The translations under genes were made by a program, and so were the position numbers. A stretch of 44,336 nucleotides of DNA from Bacteroidaceae bacterium (GTDB lineage Bacteria; Bacteroidota; Bacteroidia; Bacteroidales; Bacteroidaceae): positions 1 to 44,336 of the forward strand of contig JAFZFO010000014.1 of assembly GCA_017555845.1 (NCBI GenBank). Direction: 5' to 3'. Below the pieces are notes generated by a model, which had not been told where the DNA came from, did no database searches, and was given only the letters and a program-made list of their open reading frames with translations. Positions 17,525 to 25,551 of this stretch are shown one piece after another (positions within the stretch are counted from its first letter, which is position 1; each line of letters begins with the position of its first letter).

Positions 17525-17695
17525 CAACCATTAATCGTTAACCGTTAATCGTTCATCGTTAAATCCCTTTTCCCGTTAACCATTAACCGTTAATCGTTAA
17601 ACGTTAATCGCTACTCGTTAAATCCCTCTAACCTTTTCCTTTTCCCGTTCCCCTTTAATCATTAATCGTTAAACGTTCATCGTTTTAGTCCCTTT
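17525..17695. repeat. Degenerate tandem heptamers, block 4
   Basis: CGTTAAC, CGTTAAT, CGTTCAT and CGTTAAA units in long runs, with short CCCTTTTC breaks. It separates the two sigma-like genes. Confidence 0.85.
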
Positions 17696-17719
17696 CGCAC
17701 AATATCACGGAATAAATTG

Positions 17720-17797
17720 TGAAAAATAGTTAAAAACAACACTTTTTATTAAAAAAGCCACTCGTTGGCAGAACAAAAGCGGCCGTCAATTGTTTAC
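17720..17797 (+). promoter_or_regulatory. Leader R2 upstream of the ECF sigma gene
   Basis: Conserved with R1 at 16733-16810. It ends 32 nt before the ATG and probably carries the promoter, although no clean TAnnTTTG is present; an autoregulated ECF-type promoter is possible. Confidence 0.45.
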
Positions 17798-17829
17798 ATA
17801 AGTATAAATAACCCAAAAAGTATGAAACA

Positions 17830-18324
17830 ATGGAACCCACAGACATAGAACGACAGCTGCTCAAAGCCAGCAAAAAGCTACGCGACTACGCCTACAGCCT
17901 CACGCACGATTTGGACCGCACCGACGACCTCCTGCAAGAGACCTTCCTCCGCATCCTCAACAACGCCCACAACTACAAGGAGCGAGGGCACTTCTATGCG
18001 TGGGCAAGCAAAGTCATGCACAATGCCTTCCTCAACAACACCAAGCACGAGGAAGACACCACCTTCATCGAGGAATTCGCCACCCCACTCCCCGACGACG
18101 AGTCCCACACCCACTGCGGCGATACCCCCACCGGCGTCAAGGAAATCTACAAAGCCATCGACAACCTCCCCGAGAAATCCGCCAAGGCCATGCGCCTCTT
18201 CATCAGCGGCCACAAGTACATTGAAATATCCGTAATCATGCAAATCCCCATCGGCACCGTCAAGACCCGCATCAACAAATCCCGCGAAAAACTCAAAAAA
18301 GACCTCAAGGATTACCTGAATTAA
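17830..18324 (+). CDS. ECF-type RNA polymerase sigma factor
   Basis: The 164-aa protein shows sigma region 2 (LRDYAYSLTHDLDRTDDLLQETF around residues 17-39, then FYAWASKVMHNAFLN near 56-70) and region 4 (LPEKSAKAMRLFISGHKYIEIS near 117-138, then PIGTVKTRINKSREKLKKDL). Region 1.1 and 3 are absent, as expected for ECF factors. It directs RNA polymerase to a special promoter set. No anti-sigma gene follows: the next gene is a flippase 439 nt away. This suggests control other than by an adjacent membrane anti-sigma, and the polysaccharide locus is a plausible target, by position only. Confidence 0.87.
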   Translation: MEPTDIERQLLKASKKLRDYAYSLTHDLDRTDDLLQETFLRILNNAHNYKERGHFYAWASKVMHNAFLNNTKHEEDTTFIEEFATPLPDDESHTHCGDTPTGVKEIYKAIDNLPEKSAKAMRLFISGHKYIEISVIMQIPIGTVKTRINKSREKLKKDLKDYLN

Positions 18325-18340
18325 CAGCGTGTTGATAGAC

Positions 18341-18386
18341 AATGGCTGCAGCGATAGGTCAAGCGCAGTGCGGGCACAGTTCGCAC
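18341..18386 (+). repeat. Repeat just 3' of the ECF sigma gene
   Basis: Matches 16855-16899 as described there. It is followed by TGCTGTTTGCACCGTCAATGCC, reminiscent of the right edge of the second structured repeat (14225-14244). Confidence 0.6.
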
Positions 18387-18414
18387 AGCGCTTGACAAGA
18401 TGCTGTTTGCACCG

Positions 18415-18530
18415 TCAATGCCCTCGGTTTTCCGTTTACACATTTCCGTTTACAACCCTCGGTTTTTCAGTTTTCCGTTTTCCCTTTTCAGTTCTCCGTT
18501 TACAACCCTCAGCTTTCAGCTTTCCGTTTC
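18415..18530. repeat. Heptad-like TTTTCAG/TTTCCGT block 5
   Basis: Runs of TTTTCCG, TTTACAA and TTTTCAG words with the phrase ACAACCCTC recurring three times. It ends at the second 92-nt element. Confidence 0.7.
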
Positions 18531-18622
18531 GACAACACTCGCTGTTCGCGACCCTCAGGGCACGACCTAAACCCGTGCAACCTGCGACCATCCGCTGCTC
18601 ATGTTATCGAAACTTCGTTTTC
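18531..18622 (+). repeat. 92-nt structured repeat, copy 2
   Basis: Same strand as copy 1. Inner arms GGCACG/CGTGC and CCTGC are present. After it come CCTTTAA heptads up to 18650 and then the flippase promoter. Confidence 0.85.
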
Positions 18623-18674
18623 ACCTTTTCCCTTTAACCTTTCACCTTTAATAAAAAACATTCATTACTTAAAT

Positions 18675-18705
18675 TTTGTTATTAATAATGTAATTATTAA
18701 ATTTG
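18675..18705 (+). promoter_or_regulatory. Promoter of the flippase-led polysaccharide operon
   Basis: TTTG (18675-18678), exactly 19 nt, TAAATTTG (18698-18705): a full match to the Bacteroidetes housekeeping consensus, 58 nt before the ATG. Confidence 0.82.
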
Positions 18706-18763
18706 CAAGAAATGGTATTTTGAGCCAATTATATACAAGCAAAACAAATTCAAGTAAAAACCG

Positions 18764-20299
18764 ATGAGCGACAACTCACAAAATAATAAACGCATAGCCA
18801 AGAACACGGTTGTTCTGTATATCAGGATGATAGTAATGATGGTTATCAGTTTCTTCACAACACGCGTAATTCTAAATGCACTTGGTGTTGTAGATTATGG
18901 TATCAACAATGTTGTCGGTGGCCTTGTTGCCATGTTCTCTTTGCTTTCCTCTTCATTATCAAGCAGTGTAAGTCGTTTTATCACATTCGGTCTTGGTAAG
19001 GGGAACCTGGAAGAATTGAAGAAAATCTTCACAACAGCAATAAACATCCATGTTATATTAGCCATCATTGTCATCATAGCCATTGAAACCGTCGGTGTGT
19101 GGTTCTTGAACAACAAGATGGTCATCCCCATCGAGAGGTTGCATGCTGCAACTTGGGTATTACATTGCTCTGCTATAACGTTTGCCATTGGACTTTTGTC
19201 TGTTCCATACAACGCAGCTATTATAGCACACGAAAGGATGTCTGCTTTTGCATATATGACAATCTTTGATGCCGTCGCCAAGCTATCAATAGCATATGCT
19301 ATTAAATTTTATGGTGGAGACAGGCTCATTCTTTTTGCCATATTGAATATTATTCCATTAGCTATATCACAAATCATCTATTGGACATACTGCAAGCGTA
19401 AATTTGAAGAATGTGCATACTCATTCTCTTGGGACAAGGGCACATTTAAAGAAATTTCGGGCTTCGCGATGTGGAACTTTATTGGATGTACCGCAGGACT
19501 CATGAAAGACCAAGGTGTAAACATTGCAATAAACATGTTTACAGGCCCCGTAATCAATGCTGCACGTGGCATTGCAATGCAAGTCAACAGCATTGTATCA
19601 CGTTTCATTCAGAATTTCACTATTGCACTGAACCCACAAATCATCAAGGACTACGCAGCCGGAAATCTTGAAAGAATGCACAAGCTGATATTCACAGGTA
19701 CACGTTTCTCATATTTCCTATTCATGTTCCTTTCTATACCTATTTTTTTTGAGATAGAAAGTATTCTTTTACTTTGGCTGGGCCAAGTGCCTGAACACAC
19801 AGTGCTTTTTACGCGCTTGGTGCTCATCCTGACTTTGTGCGAAATTATATCCCAAACGCTTATAACCGCACAGTCCGCTACTGGAAAAATACGCAATTAC
19901 CAGATAGTTGTTGGCGGAATTCTTTTAATGAATTTCCCAATATCATACCTGTTGCTTTATCTTGGATTCGCGCCCGAAGTTACGGTAATTGTTGCCATAA
20001 TAATTTCGCAAATATGCCTTTTAGCACGTCTTTTATTTTTAAGGACGATGGTGAAACTGCCTGTGAAACAATTTGTAACAGATGTTTATTTCAAGGTCAT
20101 CCTTGTTACCATCCTGTCAGCATTGTTGCCACTCGTTTGCTATGTGCTCATACAACCATCAATTACAAGATTTATCATCATCGGTTTGACTTCAGTAATG
20201 ACATCTGCGACATGCATATATTACGTCGGCTGCAACCATAACGAGCAGAAGAAAGTAATAAACGCGATTGTAAAAATAAAGAAAAAGCTACTGCATTAA
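18764..20299 (+). CDS. Polysaccharide flippase (Wzx-like, MOP superfamily)
   Basis: A 511-aa integral membrane protein with about 12-14 hydrophobic segments, opening with NKRIAKNTVVLYIRMIVMMVISFFTTRVILNALG (location residues 8-41) followed by DYGINNVVGG, typical of the Wzx/RfbX group. It would flip undecaprenyl-linked repeat units to the periplasmic face. It is the first gene of a tight AT-rich operon; its TAA shares a base with the next ATG. Codon use differs sharply from the C-rich genes to its left. Confidence 0.9.
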   Translation: MSDNSQNNKRIAKNTVVLYIRMIVMMVISFFTTRVILNALGVVDYGINNVVGGLVAMFSLLSSSLSSSVSRFITFGLGKGNLEELKKIFTTAINIHVILAIIVIIAIETVGVWFLNNKMVIPIERLHAATWVLHCSAITFAIGLLSVPYNAAIIAHERMSAFAYMTIFDAVAKLSIAYAIKFYGGDRLILFAILNIIPLAISQIIYWTYCKRKFEECAYSFSWDKGTFKEISGFAMWNFIGCTAGLMKDQGVNIAINMFTGPVINAARGIAMQVNSIVSRFIQNFTIALNPQIIKDYAAGNLERMHKLIFTGTRFSYFLFMFLSIPIFFEIESILLLWLGQVPEHTVLFTRLVLILTLCEIISQTLITAQSATGKIRNYQIVVGGILLMNFPISYLLLYLGFAPEVTVIVAIIISQICLLARLLFLRTMVKLPVKQFVTDVYFKVILVTILSALLPLVCYVLIQPSITRFIIIGLTSVMTSATCIYYVGCNHNEQKKVINAIVKIKKKLLH

Positions 20300-21540
20300 T
20301 GATTAATATAGTAAACAAAAAAGATTGTTGCGGATGCAGTGCATGCGCACAACGTTGCCCAAAGCAATGCATATCAATGCGAGCAGACAATGAGGGCTTC
20401 CTATACCCCATTGTAGACACCGCAACATGCATTGACTGTGGTTTGTGCGAAAAAGTATGCCCAGTCATTAATCAAGCAGAACCACAACTACCTCTAAAAG
20501 TTTATGCAGCATACAACAAAAACGAAGAGGTAAGGATGCAGAGCTCGTCTGGTGGAATATTCACAATATTAGCCGAAGAAACCATCAAAAAGGGCGGTGT
20601 CGTTTTTGGAGTCAAATTCAATGAGGATTGGATGCCCGAGTTCGATTACACCGAGACCATAGAAGGCATTACCCCATTCCGTGGGAGCAAGTATGTACAA
20701 GCAATAGTTGGCAATGCATATAAAGAGGCCGAAAGATTCCTAAAGTCAGGACGTGAAGTGCTTTTCAGCGGCACACCATGCCAAATTGCAGGACTAAAGA
20801 AGTATTTGCAAAAAGAATATGACAAGCTCGTTACAGTCGACATCATCTGCCATGGCGTGCCCAGTCCCAAAGTTTGGGACATGTATCTCAAAGAAACATG
20901 CTCCAAACTATTGAAGACTATACCGGATAGAAAAAATTCAGTCGTCTCCGCCAATGGCGGAGAATATAAATCTTGCATTGAAGCTATAAGCTTCCGCAGC
21001 AAGATTACCGGATGGAAAAAATTCAGTTTTCTGTTAAAACTGAATTTTTCCAACTACGATGGAAAAAATACAGGCGTTTTTGCCGAGACGCTCGACAAAA
21101 ACGCCTTCATGCACGCATTCCTCAGTGATACAATACTGCGTCCATCATGCCATGCCTGCCCTGCAAAGCAAGGTAAAAGCCATAGTGATATTACAATTGC
21201 AGACTTTTGGGGCATCAATATTGTAGACCCCGCATTCGATGATGATAAGGGTTGCGGAGTTATTTTCATTAACACAACCAAAGGCGAAACTTCATACCCG
21301 ACATCGCGAACTGTTTACAAAGAAAAAAACTTTGATGAAGTTATAGCATACAATAGTGCATACTATCAAAGCAGCAAACCACATCCAAACAGAAAAAAAT
21401 TTTTCAAAGGACTAAATGATTGCACAGAGTTGTCATCATATATCCCCAAGATGCAAAAACGAACCTTTAGAAGCAGAATAACCAACAAACTTAAAAGATT
21501 CGTTAAAGCAATATTGCAAAAAACAGGATTATCAAAATAA
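20299..21540 (+). CDS. F420 hydrogenase/dehydrogenase beta-subunit family FeS protein
   Basis: The 413-aa protein starts with a two-cluster ferredoxin domain: CCGCSACAQRCP (residues ~8-19) and CIDCGLCEKVCP (~45-56). The rest matches the FrhB-type FAD/FeS domain, with QSSSGGIFTILAEE near 77-90, FSGTPCQIAGL near 156-166, DIICHGVPSPKVW near 180-192 and a later CHACPAKQGKSHSDITIADFWG part near 281-302 carrying further cysteines. Such proteins often sit next to pyruvyl transferase genes in polysaccharide loci, as here; the reaction is not established. An F420 coenzyme is unlikely in this phylum, so a ferredoxin-linked redox step on a sugar or the pyruvyl donor is a guess. Confidence 0.87.
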   Translation: MINIVNKKDCCGCSACAQRCPKQCISMRADNEGFLYPIVDTATCIDCGLCEKVCPVINQAEPQLPLKVYAAYNKNEEVRMQSSSGGIFTILAEETIKKGGVVFGVKFNEDWMPEFDYTETIEGITPFRGSKYVQAIVGNAYKEAERFLKSGREVLFSGTPCQIAGLKKYLQKEYDKLVTVDIICHGVPSPKVWDMYLKETCSKLLKTIPDRKNSVVSANGGEYKSCIEAISFRSKITGWKKFSFLLKLNFSNYDGKNTGVFAETLDKNAFMHAFLSDTILRPSCHACPAKQGKSHSDITIADFWGINIVDPAFDDDKGCGVIFINTTKGETSYPTSRTVYKEKNFDEVIAYNSAYYQSSKPHPNRKKFFKGLNDCTELSSYIPKMQKRTFRSRITNKLKRFVKAILQKTGLSK

Positions 21541-21545
21541 GAATT

Positions 21546-22679
21546 ATGAAAATAGGAATAATAACCCAACCTTTAGAGACCAACTATGGAGGATTATTGC
21601 AGAACTATGCCTTACAACGAGTTATGCGTGATTTAGGGCATAATGTTTACACCCTCAACAAAAAACCTTTCGACATATACACCTGCCGTTGGGATGTGAT
21701 TATACGTTGGGAATTTAAGCGATATATAAACAAGTTGTTTAATATTGAATATCCATTTTCACAAAAAGAATACTGCAACATAAAAAAAAATTGTGCAGTT
21801 TTTGTAGAAGACAATATATCCACAACAAAACTTTTCCGTAGCAACAAAAAACTTAAGAAAATTATTAAAGAGCACAAATTTGATGCGTATGTTGTAGGTA
21901 GCGATCAAGTATGGCGACCTTGCTATTCATATAATATCTTTAATGATTTTCTTGCTTTTTGTAAAGAACAAACGAATGTCAAACGTATTGCATATGCAAC
22001 ATCATTTGGTGTAAACGAATGGGAATTCAACAAAAAAGAAACAAAAAAATGTTACAATTTAGCAAAATTATTTGATGCTATTTCTGTACGCGAAGAATCT
22101 GGAATTGCATTGTGCAAAGATTATTTAGGCGTCAATGCCATACAGGTTTTGGACCCTACTCTATTATTAGAAAAAGAAGATTACATTAAATTGGTAGAAA
22201 AAGCAAAAGAACCGGTTTCTGAAGGCAAGCTATTCTGCTATGTTATAGACAATAACGAACAGATAGAGAAATGTGTGAAGAATATTGAGAATGAACTCTC
22301 ACTAAAGAGTTTTAAAGTAAAAGCAAAAAACGACAAGTGGACATTAAAACGCAGAGAGGATATAAATGACCATATCATACCTTCGCCCAACAGATGGCTA
22401 CGCGCTTTTATGGATGCAGAAATGGTTTTTACCGACTCTTTCCATGGTTGTGCATTCTCAATAATATTCAACAAGCCTTTTTGGGTAATTGGAAATAAAA
22501 AAAGAGGTAATGCACGTTTCGATTCTTTGTTGAATTTATTTAACCTTGAAAATAGAAGAGTAGATATAAACGATATCAGCAATATTGATTTAACCCTACC
22601 TATAAATTGGGACAAAGTAAACTCCATTAAAAAAGAGTGGCAAGAAAAATCAATAAATTTCCTTAAAGAAAATTTATAA
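21546..22679 (+). CDS. Polysaccharide pyruvyl transferase family protein, copy 2
   Basis: A 377-aa PF04230 member: MKIGIITQPLETNYGGLLQN at the start, VVGSDQVWRPC near residues 116-126, VLDPTLLLEK near 199 and DSFHGCAFSIIFNKPFWVIGN near 295-315. It is the AT-rich counterpart of the gene at 11959-13092, with identical length and clear homology along its whole length. It lies 5 nt after the FeS protein gene and 4 nt before a GT2 gene, so it is translated as part of one operon. A role in adding pyruvate ketals is inferred from family. Confidence 0.88.
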   Translation: MKIGIITQPLETNYGGLLQNYALQRVMRDLGHNVYTLNKKPFDIYTCRWDVIIRWEFKRYINKLFNIEYPFSQKEYCNIKKNCAVFVEDNISTTKLFRSNKKLKKIIKEHKFDAYVVGSDQVWRPCYSYNIFNDFLAFCKEQTNVKRIAYATSFGVNEWEFNKKETKKCYNLAKLFDAISVREESGIALCKDYLGVNAIQVLDPTLLLEKEDYIKLVEKAKEPVSEGKLFCYVIDNNEQIEKCVKNIENELSLKSFKVKAKNDKWTLKRREDINDHIIPSPNRWLRAFMDAEMVFTDSFHGCAFSIIFNKPFWVIGNKKRGNARFDSLLNLFNLENRRVDINDISNIDLTLPINWDKVNSIKKEWQEKSINFLKENL

Positions 22680-22683
22680 TATC

Positions 22684-23688
22684 ATGCAGACTGAAATATC
22701 AGTAATAATACCTGTTTACAAAGCAGAAAAACACATCCGTAGATGTGTTGACAGCGTTTTAACACAGACATTCAACGACTTTGAACTCATTCTGGTAAAT
22801 GACGGTAGTCCAGACCGAAGTGGTATGATTTGTGATGAACTTGCCGAGAAAGATTCTCGCATTAAGGTCATCCATAAAGAGAACAGAGGTTCCAATTCGG
22901 CACGACGTAATGGTTTTCTTTACAGCACAGGTAAATACTTGGTTTTTTTGGATTCCGATGATACACTTGCCGAAGAAGCATTAAGCATACTATATAATAA
23001 TATAACCCAAGGGTATGATATAGTGAAAGGATGCGTTGTTAAAATTGATGACCAAAATAAAATTATCTCAACAGAACAATACCTATTCCCAGAAGGTACA
23101 ATCGAATGCAAAGAAGATATAATAATAAAAATATTCAACGAAGATATTGCCCCCTACTTATGTGGCGCAATATACAAAAGGGATTTATTCACTGTAGAAA
23201 TATTCAACAAAAGCATTGAAGCTAATATTTCATTTGCAGAAGATTGGCTTACAAATTTATTAATAGCAGACAAAATACAAAAAATTTTATGCATAAAAGA
23301 TATTGTATATAACTACTATGTAAATAATGCATCTATAACACTTTCCAGGGTTGTAAGTCTTGATTATTTCAAACGTATAGATAAAATCTTGGACAAAGAA
23401 GGTTTTTTTAACAAGACTTTTTTAAAAGAATTCATTGAAGCAAGAACATGTTTTTTATATATAAGAAACTTATTTATACCGGAATTCAGCTTTAATTTCC
23501 AGAATTATAAAAAGGCTAAAGAGTTATTAAAGAACAAGACCGTACATGCCTTGACTAAGCAGAAGATTGACAAAAAATTCTTGTTGTTTTTTAACATCCT
23601 TCCACTATACATTGCATATACTAGAACTTATTGCTTGTTATTCCTAATTTTAAGACAGCATTGCAAACGTAGAAAGATACTCAATTAA
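22684..23688 (+). CDS. Glycosyltransferase family 2, copy 2
   Basis: A 334-aa GT-A enzyme with ISVIIPVYKAEKHIRRCVDS at the start, VNDGSPDRSG near residues 38-47 and FLDSDDTLAEEAL near 90-102. The N-terminal 100 residues resemble the GT2 at 13089-14060, consistent with cassette duplication, but the C-terminal halves have diverged, suggesting a different acceptor. The C-terminal end is basic and hydrophobic (IAYTRTYCLLFLILRQH), possibly a membrane contact. A 102-nt AT-rich gap follows with no clear feature. Confidence 0.88.
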   Translation: MQTEISVIIPVYKAEKHIRRCVDSVLTQTFNDFELILVNDGSPDRSGMICDELAEKDSRIKVIHKENRGSNSARRNGFLYSTGKYLVFLDSDDTLAEEALSILYNNITQGYDIVKGCVVKIDDQNKIISTEQYLFPEGTIECKEDIIIKIFNEDIAPYLCGAIYKRDLFTVEIFNKSIEANISFAEDWLTNLLIADKIQKILCIKDIVYNYYVNNASITLSRVVSLDYFKRIDKILDKEGFFNKTFLKEFIEARTCFLYIRNLFIPEFSFNFQNYKKAKELLKNKTVHALTKQKIDKKFLLFFNILPLYIAYTRTYCLLFLILRQHCKRRKILN

Positions 23689-23790
23689 TGTCATTATATA
23701 TGAGATTAATTCATCATATTAATATTAGAAATATTATAAATTACTTCCAGCATTTTTACAAATTGTTATTAACTTAATAATATTGAAAAC

Positions 23791-24588
23791 ATGATAAGCG
23801 TTATTACTGTATGTTATAATGCAGAACAACTTATTGAAGGCACTCTCCGTTCAACACTTCAACAAAAAGACGATCAGTATGAATTGATTATTGTTGATGG
23901 ACTATCAAGAGACAAGACCTTGAACGTTGCCAAGCAAATTATTGAAGAATTTGAATTCCCTGAAACCAGATATAGGATTTTGTCAGAAAGGGATAATGGC
24001 ATTTATGATGCTATGAACAAAGGCGTAAAGCTGGCTAAAGGCGATTATGTCATTTTTATGAATTGCGGTGATTCGTTTAACAACCCCAATGTATTAAGTA
24101 CACTTGAAACATTTTCTCAAAGGAACAATGCTGATGCCATATACGGAGATACACGTATACAATTTTATGAAGGCACTGGATTGTATTGTGGTGAAATAGG
24201 TAATGGAGACGATATTATGCCTTTTAGCCATCAATCAATAATTGTCAAGCGCGAACATCTTATAAACCACCCTTTTGACACATCATACAAGATACTGGCA
24301 GACAGAGAATTCTTTACATGGATGAGAAACAACAAATTAACTTTTGCACATTGCGATGTAGTTGTTTCCAATTATGATGCACGCGAAGGATTAAGTGAAA
24401 ACAATCCATTAAAAATGGCATTCGAAAGGGATAGATTAACAGGAAAGGTTAATGGTAAACTTTATTTTATAAGAAAACTAATTCTTACCTTCACCATCGG
24501 TTTGATACAACCTATTAAAAGGTTGTGTCCTCGCAAAATTTTGAATGTTTATTTTAGAAAGAAAAGAAAATTCATACAGTGGATTTAA
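23791..24588 (+). CDS. Glycosyltransferase family 2, WcaA-like short type
   Basis: A 265-aa GT2 of the kind with IYDAMNKGVKLAKGDYVIFMNCGD near residues 71-94. It opens MISVITVCYNAEQLIEGTL and has IIVDGLSRDKTL near 33-44. The usual DxD is replaced by NCGD, normal for this subfamily. A likely catalytic-base region is at ILADREFFTWM near 169-179. Donor sugar not predictable. It is separated from the next GT2 start by 4 nt. Confidence 0.87.
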   Translation: MISVITVCYNAEQLIEGTLRSTLQQKDDQYELIIVDGLSRDKTLNVAKQIIEEFEFPETRYRILSERDNGIYDAMNKGVKLAKGDYVIFMNCGDSFNNPNVLSTLETFSQRNNADAIYGDTRIQFYEGTGLYCGEIGNGDDIMPFSHQSIIVKREHLINHPFDTSYKILADREFFTWMRNNKLTFAHCDVVVSNYDAREGLSENNPLKMAFERDRLTGKVNGKLYFIRKLILTFTIGLIQPIKRLCPRKILNVYFRKKRKFIQWI

Positions 24589-24592
24589 AATT

Positions 24593-25549
24593 ATGGATCT
24601 ATCTATAATTATACCAGTATATAATGCAGGCGCATTGATTAACAGATGCCTCGACTCCATATTCTCCCAACAGGGCAAATATGAAATAGAAGTTATATGC
24701 ATTGACGACGGCAGTACAGATAATTCTGTCGAACTTATCAAAAGCAGAAAAGAGGATAATATTATTATACTGCAGCAGGAGAATGCCGGCCCTGCTAAAG
24801 CCAGAAACAAAGGAATGAATGTTGCAAGAGGACGATATATGGCATATCTTGACGCCGATGACTATTGGTTGCCCGGTTTCATTGAAGAAACAATTGCCTT
24901 CTTGGATTCCAACACCGAATGCATTGCTGTCACAGTGGGACAAAAGCATATAACCACATCAGGTACTCATATATTACCTGCAATAATTAACAATAATGAT
25001 GTCACTCCACAAGTATTAGATGACTTCTACTCTTTTTGGCTACAACACAACCATATATGTACAGGCAGTATTGTCATAAAAACCGAGATTGCAAAAGCCA
25101 CCGGAGGACAACGTGAGGATTTGCGTATATGCGAGGATTTGGAATTCTGGACACTTATTGCCACCTATGGAAAATTGGGGTTTATCCCTAAAATGTTTTT
25201 TGTAAGTGACGGAAGTAAAGTTGCAGAAACAATTGGTTGGGTTGAGAAACATATCAAACGTTGGAACGCAGCTGTTCCTGTAGAGTGTTGGGAAGAGCGT
25301 CTTCTGCGACGCCTACCCAAACAGCTTCCAGACGCATATATACAAAAACGCGGAGAGATAGCACAGAATTTAGCGTACACGATACTTCTATCCAAACGGT
25401 ACGACTTGGCACGAACGCAAATACTGAAATACGGCAAAGATTTCCCTAGTGGTAAAATGAAAAAAATATTGACCTTAAGCGCTAAAAGTTCACTGACTTG
25501 GTTTGTTGTCTCAAGAGTTTTAATGTACAGAGAATATCATCGTAAATAA
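24593..25549 (+). CDS. Glycosyltransferase family 2
   Basis: I place the start at ATG 24593, giving MDLSIIIPVYNAGALINRCL, the normal GT2 opening; an in-frame ATG 48 nt upstream lies inside the previous gene. The 318-aa protein has CIDDGSTDNSVEL near residues 38-50 and AYLDADDYWLPGF near 84-96 with the DxD. ICEDLEFWTLIATYGK near 166-181 fits the acceptor-side helix. Tight spacing to both neighbours marks operon membership. Confidence 0.88.
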   Translation: MDLSIIIPVYNAGALINRCLDSIFSQQGKYEIEVICIDDGSTDNSVELIKSRKEDNIIILQQENAGPAKARNKGMNVARGRYMAYLDADDYWLPGFIEETIAFLDSNTECIAVTVGQKHITTSGTHILPAIINNNDVTPQVLDDFYSFWLQHNHICTGSIVIKTEIAKATGGQREDLRICEDLEFWTLIATYGKLGFIPKMFFVSDGSKVAETIGWVEKHIKRWNAAVPVECWEERLLRRLPKQLPDAYIQKRGEIAQNLAYTILLSKRYDLARTQILKYGKDFPSGKMKKILTLSAKSSLTWFVVSRVLMYREYHRK

Positions 25550-25551
25550 TT

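Noticed and set aside
18329-18637. 102-codon ORF after the ECF gene
   Set aside because: It lies entirely in repeat DNA including the 92-nt element, has low-complexity F/S/P/R-rich translation and no start signal.
11433-18763. tRNA or rRNA genes in the large spacers
   Set aside because: No cloverleaf with a GTTCRA-type T-loop and matching acceptor arm was found by eye; the GTTCAAC and GTTCATC words belong to the heptads.
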